Shown here: positions 7,034 through 14,823 of the stretch, in pieces
How the letters are laid out: the number at the start of each line of letters is the position of its first letter
Position numbering within the stretch: position 1 is the first letter of the stretch
NCBI GenBank assembly: GCA_946499505.1
Contig: CAMMSL010000026.1
Span: forward strand, 1-33,314
Length of the DNA: 33,314 nt
Direction: 5' to 3'
Source of the DNA: an uncultured Lachnoclostridium sp.
GTDB lineage: Bacteria > Bacillota > Clostridia > Lachnospirales > Lachnospiraceae
The notes under the pieces: model-generated
Database searches by the model: none
What the model was told of the DNA's origin: nothing
Seen by the model: the letters and a program-made list of their open reading frames with translations, nothing else
Translations under genes and position numbers: made by a program

Positions 7034-7396
7034 TTACGAAATACTGACGACCTCATACCCTGCTTTTTCCACTGCCTGTTTCAATTCAATCTCATCAATT
7101 GTGCGGTCATAGGAAACCTCCGCACAGTTCTGGCGCAAATTTACTTTTGCCGCAACTCCGTCAATGGCGTTAAGCGCACGCGTCACGCTGTTGGCACAGT
7201 TCTGGCAGTGCATGCCGGATATTTTGATCGTGCGTCTCCCGATCACCGGGCCGTCAAGAGTCTTTGCCTTCGGCTTCCTGTCGGGAACGGAACCACCTCC
7301 GCAGCATGCTCCTTCGCCCTTAAAATGTTTAATCGATCCTTTCAGTGCAAATATCAGCAATACTACTACGATAAGTATAATAACCGCATCAACCAT
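7034..7396 (-). CDS. Membrane-anchored heavy-metal-associated (HMA) domain protein
   Basis: About 120 aa. The Met at 7396 is preferred over the one at 7402 because GAGGG is then 6 nt upstream rather than adjacent. Residues about 5-20 are one hydrophobic helix, followed by a basic/Gly/Cys linker (ACCGGG) and an HMA fold with GMHCQNC and the C-terminal EKAGYEV. HMA domains bind soft metals through CxxC and are usual in copper chaperones. Here the gene lies between FeoB-associated genes and fur, so the protein could pass metal to a transporter or buffer it at the membrane. Which metal it binds cannot be told. Confidence 0.8.
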   Translation of the reverse strand: MVDAVIILIVVVLLIFALKGSIKHFKGEGACCGGGSVPDRKPKAKTLDGPVIGRRTIKISGMHCQNCANSVTRALNAIDGVAAKVNLRQNCAEVSYDRTIDEIELKQAVEKAGYEVVSIS

Positions 7397-7435
7397 AGCC
7401 ATCCCTCTTTATGCTTATTCTTCCAAAATCTTCTG

Positions 7436-7570
7436 TCAGTCCTCTTCAAATTTCCTGTGTTCTTTTCTTTTTTTGATCCACAGGTAAATCTGATAGATTG
7501 TGGCTCCTATAATATATATGAGCAGAAAAGCTCCAAATGCATAGAACATAGATCCTGTTGAATCTCCCAT
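7436..7570 (-). CDS. 44-residue single-span membrane protein in the feo cluster
   Basis: The minus strand from ATG at 7570 encodes 44 aa: MGDSTGS, a hydrophobic helix from MFYAFGAFLLIYIIGATIY, then a charged tail WIKKRKEHRKFEED. A GAAAGG site lies about 13 nt upstream. It sits 14 nt after the Cys-rich protein gene and 39 nt before the HMA protein gene, in line with both. I do not recognise the family. Position suggests a small accessory of FeoB, comparable to FeoC-type partners, but that is inference. Confidence 0.6.
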   Translation of the reverse strand: MGDSTGSMFYAFGAFLLIYIIGATIYQIYLWIKKRKEHRKFEED

Positions 7571-7584
7571 GTCACGCCCGCCTT

Positions 7585-7761
7585 TCATTTCTTATCCGGC
7601 GTGGAAACCGGATGCGCCGGGCATCCGCCGCACGACCCGCAGTTCCCGCTGCATCCTGCACAGCCCACAGGTTTTCCTGCTTTTTTGTTTTTATATCCTT
7701 TATAAATGAGGAAGATACAATACCCCAGAATCAGGGCCAGTATCACAATATCAGCGATCAT
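7585..7761 (-). CDS. FeoB-associated Cys-rich membrane protein
   Basis: A 58-aa protein. The start at 7761 (MIADIV) has GAAGGTG 6 nt upstream; a 10-residue extension to 7791 lacks such a site. One N-terminal hydrophobic helix (IADIVILALILGYCIFLIY) is followed by a basic segment and a cluster of cysteines in CAGC, GNC, GSC and GGC. This layout matches the small family found next to feoB in Firmicutes, thought to stand in for FeoC, perhaps by holding iron or an Fe-S cluster near the transporter mouth. It lies 155 nt after feoB, behind a hairpin. Confidence 0.85.
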   Translation of the reverse strand: MIADIVILALILGYCIFLIYKGYKNKKAGKPVGCAGCSGNCGSCGGCPAHPVSTPDKK

Positions 7762-7822
7762 GCCCGCACCTTCTTTCTGTTTATCTGACAAATATGTTAT
7801 TTCTTATACTATTTTACGGAAA

Positions 7823-7849
7823 AGCCGGACACCTGTAAAGTATCCGGCT
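7823..7849 (-). terminator. Hairpin after feoB, possible partial terminator
   Basis: On the minus strand a 10-bp stem with one G-U pair is formed by 7849-7840 and 7832-7823, with a 7-nt loop and TTTT following. It lies 67 nt after the feoB stop. Since related genes follow on the same strand, it probably reduces rather than ends transcription. Confidence 0.55.
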
Positions 7850-7916
7850 GTATCCTCTTTCATCAAGCGGTATTTTCTGTTCCGCCGGAAATATTTCAAT
7901 TCAAAAATCTGCAGCA

Positions 7917-10100
7917 TTATGCGTTCTGTACAGAACGTTTGGAGTATACTTTCTGGTTCTTATACGGATCAGGTCTGAACAGCAGTACGAGCAGAATGAT
8001 CGCAAAGATAAATCCGACCGCCGTACCGGCTGTAAATCCTCCGCCCAGTACGAATGTACCGATCTGGTATACTGTAAGAGATATCACGTATGCAAACACG
8101 TTCTGGAACACGATCGCAAACCAGAACCACTTTCTGGACTGCATCTGCTGTGCCATCGTAGCGATCGCCGCCAGACACGGAGAGTCGAGCAGATTAAACA
8201 GCAGGAATGAGAATGCCGCCATCGCACTCGGGAACCATGCTGCAACGCCGCCGGCTACGTTTACCGCATCTTCCGTATCTCCTGCTACGTTTGCAAGGAC
8301 ACCCATGGTAGATACGATCGCTTCTTTCGCAGTAAATCCTGAAAGGGATGCTGCAACCGGCTGCCACTCGCCAAATCCGAGAGGAATGAAGATCGGCGCA
8401 ATGATTCCTCCGATCGCCGCCAGAAGACTGTCCGCGCTGTCCTCTACCATTCCAAAACCGCCGTCGGTAAATCCGAAGCCGCCGAGGAACCACATTACTA
8501 CGCATGCAAGGAACAGAATCGTTCCGGCTTTGATGATAAAGCCTTTCAGTCTTTCCCATACATGGAGAAGAACTGTTCTGACCTGCGGAACGTGATACTG
8601 AGGAAGCTCCATAACAAACGGCGCCGGCTTTCCTGAGAACGGCTTTGTTTTCTTTAAGATGATTGCCGCAACAAGCACTGCGATGATACCGATGAAATAC
8701 ATCAGAGGAGCGATAAACGAGCTTTCTGTGTATCCGGCTGCCTCACCTGCGATCACACCGCCCATCAGGGCAATAACCGGGAGCTTAGCGCCGCACGGGA
8801 TAAAAGTTGCCGTCATGATTGTCAGACGTCTGTCATTATCCTGCTCGATCGTCTTGGACGCCATAATTCCCGGGATACCGCATCCGGAAGAAATCAAAAG
8901 CGGGATAAAGCTCTTGCCCGAAAGTCCGAAATGACGGAATACACGGTCCATGACAAATGCAATACGCACCATATAACCACAATCTTCAAGTATGGACAGG
9001 AACAGGAACAATACCGCCATCTGCGGGACAAATCCAAGCACTGCCCCGAGGCCGCCAATGATACCATCCACTACAAGTCCCGTCACCAGATCTCCCGCGC
9101 CGATACTTCCCAGGAATCCGCCCACGGCATCCTGAATTGCCACAACGAATACATCGTTGGTCCAGTCTGTCACCCACGTACCTACCGTCGTGACAGATAC
9201 ATAATATACAGCCCACATAATAATGATAAAGATCGGGATTCCGAGAATACGGTTTGTAACGATACGGTCGATCTTATCCGATGTAGTAAGCTTTTCTTTT
9301 CCTTTCTGTACCGTTGTCTTAACGATCTGCTGTATGTATTTGTAGCGTTCATCCGTCACGATACTTTCCATATCATCGTCATGCTTTTTCTCGATCTTTC
9401 CTCTTAGATCAGCTACTGCTGACGCTGCCGACGCAGGAAGTTTTACGCTTTCGACTACCTTACTGTCATTCTCAAGGAACTTGACGGCATACCATCTTTT
9501 CTTATCATCGGTGATCGTTTCCGGAAGGAGCCCCTTCACTTCCGAAACCGCGCCTTCCATCTCCTTGGAGAAGATCTCTCCCGGAAGGCTGATTTCTTTT
9601 TTCTTCGCTACTTTCACCGCCTCGTCGATCAGTTCCGTAAGCCCCGTCTGTTTCAGGGCAGACGTCTCAATGATCGGGCATCCCAGCAGCATGGAAAGAC
9701 GCTTTGTATCAATCTTCATGCCTCTTTTTTCAATCAGGTCAGCCATATTAAGTGCGATAACTACCGGCACTCCCGTCTCGATAAGCTGTGTTGTCAGATA
9801 CAGGTTACGCTCGATATTTGTAGCATCCACCAGATCAATGATCACATCCGGGTTCTCATTCAGCACATAGTCGCGGCTGACAACCTCCTCCAGCGTATAT
9901 GGGGAAAGGGAATAGATTCCCGGCAGGTCGGTTACTATGACTTCTTCCCCTTTTGCCTTCCTGCTCTTCACCTTACCTTCTTTCTTCTCAACCGTAACTC
10001 CCGGCCAGTTTCCGACATACTGGTTCGCGCCGGTCAGTGCGTTGAACATCGTCGTCTTACCACAGTTCGGGTTTCCGGCGAGTGCAATTCTTATTGCCAT
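7917..10100 (-). CDS. feoB: Ferrous iron transporter FeoB
   Basis: A 727-aa inner-membrane ferrous iron transporter. The N-terminal G-protein domain has G1 GNPNCGKT (9-16), G3 DLPG (58-61) and G4 NMAD (118-121). A helical spacer with KRWYAVKFLE follows. The C-terminal membrane domain from about residue 285 has the gate motifs SSGCGIPGIMASKTI and PCGAKLPV and about ten hydrophobic segments. Length is usual for Clostridia. AAAGGAGG precedes the ATG. Two feoA genes lie just upstream in the same operon. Confidence 0.97.
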   Translation of the reverse strand: MAIRIALAGNPNCGKTTMFNALTGANQYVGNWPGVTVEKKEGKVKSRKAKGEEVIVTDLPGIYSLSPYTLEEVVSRDYVLNENPDVIIDLVDATNIERNLYLTTQLIETGVPVVIALNMADLIEKRGMKIDTKRLSMLLGCPIIETSALKQTGLTELIDEAVKVAKKKEISLPGEIFSKEMEGAVSEVKGLLPETITDDKKRWYAVKFLENDSKVVESVKLPASAASAVADLRGKIEKKHDDDMESIVTDERYKYIQQIVKTTVQKGKEKLTTSDKIDRIVTNRILGIPIFIIIMWAVYYVSVTTVGTWVTDWTNDVFVVAIQDAVGGFLGSIGAGDLVTGLVVDGIIGGLGAVLGFVPQMAVLFLFLSILEDCGYMVRIAFVMDRVFRHFGLSGKSFIPLLISSGCGIPGIMASKTIEQDNDRRLTIMTATFIPCGAKLPVIALMGGVIAGEAAGYTESSFIAPLMYFIGIIAVLVAAIILKKTKPFSGKPAPFVMELPQYHVPQVRTVLLHVWERLKGFIIKAGTILFLACVVMWFLGGFGFTDGGFGMVEDSADSLLAAIGGIIAPIFIPLGFGEWQPVAASLSGFTAKEAIVSTMGVLANVAGDTEDAVNVAGGVAAWFPSAMAAFSFLLFNLLDSPCLAAIATMAQQMQSRKWFWFAIVFQNVFAYVISLTVYQIGTFVLGGGFTAGTAVGFIFAIILLVLLFRPDPYKNQKVYSKRSVQNA

Positions 10101-10148
10101 TCCTTTATACCTCCTTTAACCTTGCCTCTGTCTGGGCTGCGTGCCAGT

Positions 10149-10367
10149 CTATTTCACCTGAACGCATTGTGCGTCGTTTTTCCTTACGGACAACTCGTAT
10201 CCGCGGACTGTGATCTCAACCGGATCGCCGAGCGGCGCTACTTTTCTGATGTAGAGTTCACTGCCTTTTGTAATCCCCATATCCATGATACGGCGCTTAT
10301 AGGCGCTGTCACCTTCTATCTTTGTTACAACAACAGTGCTTCCCACCTTTGCATCACCTAATGTCAT
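10149..10367 (-). CDS. feoA: FeoA-family protein (proximal to feoB)
   Basis: A 72-aa SH3-like FeoA protein: TLGDAKVGSTVVVTKIEG, DMGITKGSELYIRKVAPLGDPVEITVRGYELSVR, the typical FeoA core. FeoA binds or modulates FeoB in the cytoplasm. GGAAAGGAG precedes the ATG. It lies 48 nt upstream of feoB and 57 nt after a second feoA. The two paralogues differ clearly in sequence, so they may form distinct contacts or a heteromer. Confidence 0.93.
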   Translation of the reverse strand: MTLGDAKVGSTVVVTKIEGDSAYKRRIMDMGITKGSELYIRKVAPLGDPVEITVRGYELSVRKNDAQCVQVK

Positions 10368-10424
10368 AACCGTTATCTCCTTTCCTTAGCTTACTATGTA
10401 TAAATATACAGCGGACATAATGCA

Positions 10425-10634
10425 TCAGATCATTATATGCCGCGCCATATCAGCATTAATGGCGACACGTGAATCTTTGATATTTACGATCACGTTGCCG
10501 CCGATTGCAGATAACACGGTGACTTCCGTCCCCGCAACAAACCCGAGATTTTCAAGGAATCTTTTCGTCTCATCGTTTCCTCCGACTCTCCGGATGGTAT
10601 TAATTTCGCCTATCGCTGCCATTGTAAGTGGCAT
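10425..10634 (-). CDS. feoA: FeoA-family protein (first gene of operon)
   Basis: A 69-aa FeoA homologue: MAAIGEINTIRRVGGNDETKRFLENLGFVAGTEVTVLSAIGGNVIVNIKDSRVAI, ending in MARHIMI. GAGGG lies 9 nt before the ATG at 10634. A second in-frame Met (MAAIG) lies four codons in. It is the first gene of the feo operon, about 75 nt downstream of its transcription start. Tandem feoA genes before feoB are common in Clostridia. Confidence 0.92.
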   Translation of the reverse strand: MPLTMAAIGEINTIRRVGGNDETKRFLENLGFVAGTEVTVLSAIGGNVIVNIKDSRVAINADMARHIMI

Positions 10635-10713
10635 AAGAAAACCCTCTTTCCAATCATATTAAAAATCTACTTATTGAGATTGATAATATTTTTCATTTAT
10701 TTTCTTTCCATTA

Positions 10714-10729
10714 GTTAGTATATGCTAAC
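10714..10729. promoter_or_regulatory. DtxR-like operator on the feo -10
   Basis: GTTAGTATATGCTAAC is a near-perfect 16-bp palindrome with GTTAG/CTAAC arms, like the core of the DtxR/IdeR consensus. It contains the feo -10 box, so occupancy would block feo transcription. The divergent DtxR-type gene starts about 130 bp away. Confidence 0.7.
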
Positions 10730-10745
10730 CATTATTAGTTGTCAA
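10717..10745 (-). promoter_or_regulatory. Sigma-A promoter of the feo operon
   Basis: On the minus strand TTGACA (10745-10740), a 17-nt spacer and TATACT (10722-10717) form a near-consensus promoter. Its -10 lies inside the DtxR-like palindrome. Confidence 0.85.
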
Positions 10746-10791
10746 GAACTCTTTTGCATTTTTTTCAAATTTTTCCAACGCAAATCAGCGT

Positions 10792-10820
10792 TTGCCGTAA
10801 CTAGTCGAATATGATATACT
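10792..10820 (+). promoter_or_regulatory. Promoter of the DtxR-type gene
   Basis: TTGCCG (10792-10797), a 17-nt spacer and TATACT (10815-10820), about 30 nt before the DtxR start. It is divergent from the feo promoter; I see no clear palindrome on this promoter itself. Confidence 0.7.
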
Positions 10821-10856
10821 TAATGGAAAGTATTTTGAAAGAGCGAGGTGAAAACT

Positions 10857-11216
10857 ATGCATGGAAATGAATCTGCTGAAAATTATCTGGAAACAATTCT
10901 GGTCTTAAGCCAGCGCCTCCCTGTCGTACGTTCCGTAGACGTGGCAACAGAACTGAACTTCAAGAAATCCAGCGTAAGTGTTGCCATGAAAAAATTAAGA
11001 GAAAGCGGACATATCGTAGTCTCACCGGAGGGATATATCACCCTTACCGATGCCGGAAAAGAGATTGCCGACTGTATCTATGAACGCCACACGCTTCTGT
11101 CCTCATGGCTCACTCGTCTCGGAGTAGATCCGAAAGTTGCTGCAGAAGACGCCTGCCGGATCGAGCATGTGATCAGCGCTGAGAGCTTTGAAGCGATAAA
11201 AAGACATATCAAATAA
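10857..11216 (+). CDS. DtxR-family iron-dependent regulator, short form
   Basis: A 119-aa regulator. The ATG at 10857 is chosen because GAGGTG lies 6 nt upstream; the in-frame GTG at 10848 is part of that site. Residues about 1-65 are the winged helix (SVDVATELNFKKSSVSVAMKKL); the rest is the metal/dimer domain. There is no SH3-like third domain. AEDACRIEHVIS keeps the Cys, Glu and His that form the primary metal site of DtxR/IdeR, which points to iron rather than manganese. The N-terminal ligand position (Met10 in DtxR, Asp8 in MntR) appears to be Asn, and two ancillary-site ligands are missing. Divergence from feo marks it as the feo repressor. Confidence 0.87.
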   Translation: MHGNESAENYLETILVLSQRLPVVRSVDVATELNFKKSSVSVAMKKLRESGHIVVSPEGYITLTDAGKEIADCIYERHTLLSSWLTRLGVDPKVAAEDACRIEHVISAESFEAIKRHIK

Positions 11217-11235
11217 AAATACAGGTATATTAATT

Positions 11236-11266
11236 AAGCGGTATCAGGCATTTACTGATACCGCTT
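11236..11266. terminator. Hairpin between dtxR-type gene and ldh
   Basis: AAGCGGTATCAG (11236-11247) pairs perfectly with CTGATACCGCTT (11255-11266) around a 7-nt loop. It lies between two convergent genes, and T-rich sequence follows on the plus strand. It probably terminates both. Confidence 0.8.
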
Positions 11267-11281
11267 ATCTTTGATCCTTTT

Positions 11282-12226
11282 TTACTCTTTAATCTGTGCA
11301 AGTACTGCTTTCAGCTCTTCTGCGGATTTCTTAAGCTTCTCCTTCTCCTCGTCGCTCAGATTGATCTCCAGTACCTGCTCCGCGCCTTTGTTTCCTATAA
11401 TCGTCGGAATACTCAGGCACAACCCTTCAAGCCCGTATTCCCCGTTAAGTGAAACAGATATCGGCACCACTGCATGACTGTCCCTGACAATTGCCTCCGC
11501 GATTCTGGCCGCCGCCATTCCGATTCCATAATACGTAGCCCCTTTTCTCTCTATGATCTCATATGCACTGTCGCGCACTGCATGGTAGATCTCATACATC
11601 TCATCGGAAAAATCACTGTATCCCCGCATTTTCGCAAACTCTTTGATGCCGATACCGTAAACATTTGCGCAGCTCCATACCGCAAGCTCGCTGTCTCCAT
11701 GTTCCCCTGCGATGAAAGCATGTACATTTCTGCTGTCCACATCAAGCTTCTCGCTGATCAGATACTTCAGTCTAGCCGTATCCAGCACCGTACCGGAACC
11801 GATCACACGCTCTTTTGGAAATCCAGATTCTTTCAAAGCCACCTGAGTGAGGATATCCACCGGATTTGATACGATCATCAGGATTCCTTCGCAGTTCACC
11901 CGTTTGATCTCACTGATGATCGATTTCATGATCTTCGAATTCTTCTGTACAAGATCCAGCCTTGTCTCCCCCGGTTTCTGATTCGCCCCTGCCGTAATGA
12001 TCACGACCGCCGCATCCGCTATATCTTCATAGCTGCCCGGAATAATATCCATAGCATGGGCAAACGGAAGTCCGTGGCTGATATCCATCGCCTCTCCCTC
12101 TTCCTTTGCCTGCACCGCATCTATGAGAACAAGTTCTGAAAAAGTGCCTTTCTGCATTAATGTATATGCGATCGTCGATCCCACAAATCCACAACCTATC
12201 ACTGCTGCTTTCTGTATATTTATCAT
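11282..12226 (-). CDS. ldh: L-lactate dehydrogenase
   Basis: A 314-aa NAD-dependent enzyme that reduces pyruvate to L-lactate. The Rossmann motif is GCGFVGST (12-19). The substrate loop ANQKPGETRLDL has the Gln that favours pyruvate over oxaloacetate and the catalytic Arg. The catalytic His is in AGEHGDSE. Length is standard. AAAGGAGG lies upstream. It is monocistronic, with its own promoter and a 5' inverted repeat, and serves to reoxidise NADH in fermentation. Malate dehydrogenase is the only close alternative and the loop Gln argues against it. Confidence 0.95.
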   Translation of the reverse strand: MINIQKAAVIGCGFVGSTIAYTLMQKGTFSELVLIDAVQAKEEGEAMDISHGLPFAHAMDIIPGSYEDIADAAVVIITAGANQKPGETRLDLVQKNSKIMKSIISEIKRVNCEGILMIVSNPVDILTQVALKESGFPKERVIGSGTVLDTARLKYLISEKLDVDSRNVHAFIAGEHGDSELAVWSCANVYGIGIKEFAKMRGYSDFSDEMYEIYHAVRDSAYEIIERKGATYYGIGMAAARIAEAIVRDSHAVVPISVSLNGEYGLEGLCLSIPTIIGNKGAEQVLEINLSDEEKEKLKKSAEELKAVLAQIKE

Positions 12227-12263
12227 ATTGCGTTCCTCCTTTAATCAGAAATATGAATTTTTT

Positions 12264-12292
12264 ATAATTCCTAGCGTTTTACTAGGAATTAT
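12264..12292. promoter_or_regulatory. Inverted repeat in the ldh 5' leader
   Basis: Eleven-bp perfect arms (12264-12274 and 12282-12292; core AATTCCTAG/CTAGGAATT) flank a 7-nt centre. It begins a few nt downstream of the predicted ldh start site, a usual place for a repressor operator. It does not resemble the Rex consensus TTGTTAAnnnnTTAACAA. A folded 5' leader is the alternative. Confidence 0.6.
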
Positions 12293-12302
12293 TTACAAGC
12301 TT

Positions 12303-12330
12303 ATTATATTATAATTTCCAAAAAAATCAA
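12303..12330 (-). promoter_or_regulatory. Promoter of ldh
   Basis: On the minus strand TTGATT (12330-12325), a 16-nt spacer and TATAAT (12308-12303). Transcription would start near 12296, about 70 nt before the ldh start codon. Confidence 0.75.
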
Positions 12331-12423
12331 TAGGTTGTGTGGAATTTTTCACCATTTATAAAATTTTTGATTTTCCGGACTGCGATTTCATTTTGGGGGA
12401 CGATAAAGGAATCCGTCAACGTT

Positions 12424-12474
12424 AAACGGGCACGCGAAGTTGTCTGACGTAAGGACTTCTTTGCGTGCCCGTTT
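12424..12474. terminator. Long hairpin between thrS and ldh
   Basis: AAACGGGCACGC (12424-12435) pairs with GCGTGCCCGTTT (12463-12474), and inside it GAAGT pairs with ACTTC. It probably ends the leftward thrS transcript, but the T run is better on the plus strand (GTTTTGCTTTT). Positions 12331-12561 contain no gene that I can support. Confidence 0.6.
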
Positions 12475-12561
12475 TGCTTTTAACTGGTGAGTCAATTATT
12501 CCGTATCTAACCGCTTTTCAGATGATTCTCTGCTCCTGAGCCGGTACGGAAAAGCGATTTT

Positions 12562-14463
12562 TTATTTCTTCTGGGCGATTTCTTCTTTGATCTTTTCTAC
12601 AAACTCTCTGAGTCCGCACTGACCTTCATCGCCGTTCACCCTGCTTCTTACAGATACTTTTTCTTCTTCCTCTTCTTTTGCTCCGACCACGAGCATATAC
12701 GGGATCTTCTTCATCTGAGCCTCACGGATCTTGTATCCGATCTTCTCAGCCCTGGTATCGATTTCCGCACGGATGCCTGCTGCCTGCAGTTCCTCCAGCA
12801 CTTTTGTACCGTACTCCATATGTTTATCTGAAATCGGAAGCACTTTTACCTGTACCGGTGCAAGCCATGTCGGGAATGCGCCTGCAAAGTGCTCGATCAG
12901 AATTCCGATGAAACGCTCGATGGATCCGAATACTACACGGTGGATCATGATCGGTCTGTGCTTCTCTCCGTCTGCACCTGTATATTCCAGATCAAACCGC
13001 AGCGGAAGCTGGAAGTCAAGCTGGATCGTACCGCACTGCCATGTTCTTCCGATGGAATCCTCCAGATGGAAATCGATCTTCGGCCCATAGAAAGCACCGT
13101 CTCCTTCATTTACAATATACGGGAGTCCGATATCATCCAGTGCCGCCCTGAGGGCATCAGTTGCCATTTCCCAGTCTTCATCGCTTCCCATGCTGTCATC
13201 CGGGCGTGTGGAAAGCTCTACATGATATTTGAAGCCGAAGAGGCTGTATACCTCATCGATCAGTTTCACAACGCCTTTGATCTCGTCTTTGATCTGCTCT
13301 GGAGTCATGAAGATATGCGCATCATCCTGTGTGAAGCAGCGCACACGCATCAGTCCGTGAAGCTGTCCGGATTTTTCATGGCGGTGTACCAGCCCCAGTT
13401 CACCCATACGGATCGGTAAATCACGATAGGAACGCGGCTCTGATTCATAGACAAGAATGCCGCCCGGGCAGTTCATCGGTTTGATAGCGAAATCCACATC
13501 GTCGATCACGGTCGTATACATATTTTCCTTGTAGTGATCCCAGTGTCCGGAAGTCTCCCACAGATGGCGGCTCAGCATGATCGGTGTACTGATCTCAACA
13601 TATCCGGCTTTGCGGTGGATCTCTCTCCAGTAGTCGAGAAGTGTGTTCTTAAGCACCATTCCGTTCGGAAGGAAGAACGGGAATCCCGGCCCCTCCTCGC
13701 GCATCATAAACAGTCCGAGCTCTTTGCCCAGTTTTCTGTGATCACGCTTCTTCGCCTCTTCGATCATAGTCAGGTACTCTTCCAGTTCTGCCTTTTTCGG
13801 GAATGCGGTTCCGTAGATTCTCTGGAGCATCTTGTTGTGCTCATCGCCTCTCCAGTATGCACCTGCAAGACTTGTCAGTTTAAAGGCTTTTACCGGTTTA
13901 GTAGTCATAAGGTGCGGTCCTGCACACAGATCCGTAAATTCTCCCTGAGAATAAAAGCTGATCGTTTCGTCCTCCGGCAGATCCTCGATCAGTTCGACTT
14001 TGTAAGGTTCCTCTTTTTCCTTAAAGTATTCTATCGCCTCATTCCTCGGCATTGTGTACTGTTTGATCTCAAGATTCTCTTTGACGATCTTCTTCATCTC
14101 CGCCTCGATCTTCTCCAGATCCTCTGTTGTAAACGGAGTCTCTCTGTCTACATCATAGTAGAATCCGTCTGCAATTGACGGTCCGATAGCAAGCTTTGTC
14201 TCCGGATAAAGCCTTTTGATCGCCTGAGCCATAATATGGGATGCTGTGTGGCGGAATGCCCCTTTTCCTTTTTCATCATTAAATGTCAGAATATTGAGTT
14301 CACAGTCGTGATCGATCACCATACGGAGATCCACTGCCTCGCCGTCTACCTCGCCTGCTGTCGCCACTCTGGCAAGCCCCTCACTGATATCAAGTGCGAT
14401 TTCATACACACTCTTCGGTTCCTGATACTCTTTGAATGAACCGTCTTTCAATGTAACTTTCAT
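12562..14463 (-). CDS. thrS: Threonyl-tRNA synthetase
   Basis: A 633-aa class II synthetase that charges tRNA-Thr. Domains in order: TGS (about 1-62), editing domain with HTASH, then the catalytic core with motif 2 region (MGELGLVHRHEKSGQLHGLMRVR), zinc ligands including MNCPGG, and motif 3 (MIHRVVFGSIERFIG), then the C-terminal anticodon-binding domain from about 535. Length matches the family. AAAGGA lies 9 nt before the ATG. It is preceded by a complete T-box leader, so it is induced when uncharged tRNA-Thr builds up. Confidence 0.98.
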   Translation of the reverse strand: MKVTLKDGSFKEYQEPKSVYEIALDISEGLARVATAGEVDGEAVDLRMVIDHDCELNILTFNDEKGKGAFRHTASHIMAQAIKRLYPETKLAIGPSIADGFYYDVDRETPFTTEDLEKIEAEMKKIVKENLEIKQYTMPRNEAIEYFKEKEEPYKVELIEDLPEDETISFYSQGEFTDLCAGPHLMTTKPVKAFKLTSLAGAYWRGDEHNKMLQRIYGTAFPKKAELEEYLTMIEEAKKRDHRKLGKELGLFMMREEGPGFPFFLPNGMVLKNTLLDYWREIHRKAGYVEISTPIMLSRHLWETSGHWDHYKENMYTTVIDDVDFAIKPMNCPGGILVYESEPRSYRDLPIRMGELGLVHRHEKSGQLHGLMRVRCFTQDDAHIFMTPEQIKDEIKGVVKLIDEVYSLFGFKYHVELSTRPDDSMGSDEDWEMATDALRAALDDIGLPYIVNEGDGAFYGPKIDFHLEDSIGRTWQCGTIQLDFQLPLRFDLEYTGADGEKHRPIMIHRVVFGSIERFIGILIEHFAGAFPTWLAPVQVKVLPISDKHMEYGTKVLEELQAAGIRAEIDTRAEKIGYKIREAQMKKIPYMLVVGAKEEEEEKVSVRSRVNGDEGQCGLREFVEKIKEEIAQKK

Positions 14464-14534
14464 CTTTTTTCATCCTTTCTTTTTTATGCAATTCTTTTCA
14501 TGCCATCCACAGCCGCTTGTCGAGCTTATCACAC

Positions 14535-14820
14535 AAAAAGAGACATCCCAAATGGAATGTCTCCTGATGCTCTCTGAAAATATGCGGCCGCATGGAAACA
14601 CTCCGCGCAGGGACGGGAAATACACCCGCGGTTCCACCCTGCTTGTTTTCCATGGAAAACCATCTTAATTCATATGATGATAACGGAATCACCGTGCCGT
14701 ATTAAGGCCGCTCCGAGGTGGTTTTCAGTCATGCCGTACAACAGGATCTTTTCAGCCTGTAATCCCTCTCTGTCGATGTACTGACAGCCTACTGTCCTCT
14801 TCAACGCTTTCTCTACACCG
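14535..14820 (-). ncRNA. T-box leader riboswitch of thrS
   Basis: On the minus strand the T-box sequence AGGGTGGAACCGCG is at 14640-14627. A terminator follows: a 10-bp stem with one G-U pair (14563-14554 and 14549-14540) and a T run. Upstream lies a long Stem I with AGTA-type bulges. The likely specifier is ACC, a Thr codon, at 14722-14720, in the usual context just before a second ACC and 80 nt before the T-box. Uncharged tRNA-Thr with a GGU anticodon would pair there and with the UGGA bulge to stop termination. Confidence 0.93.
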
Positions 14821-14823
14821 GTT

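Noticed and set aside
7939-8595. A 218-codon open frame opposite feoB
   Set aside because: It is antisense to the membrane domain of FeoB, has no ribosome site or recognisable motif, and FeoB is certain.
12495-12555. CGCTTTTC/GAAAAGCG inverted repeat with a T run after thrS
   Set aside because: The T run is on the plus strand where no gene needs terminating, and the loop is long; the larger hairpin at 12424-12474 is the better candidate.
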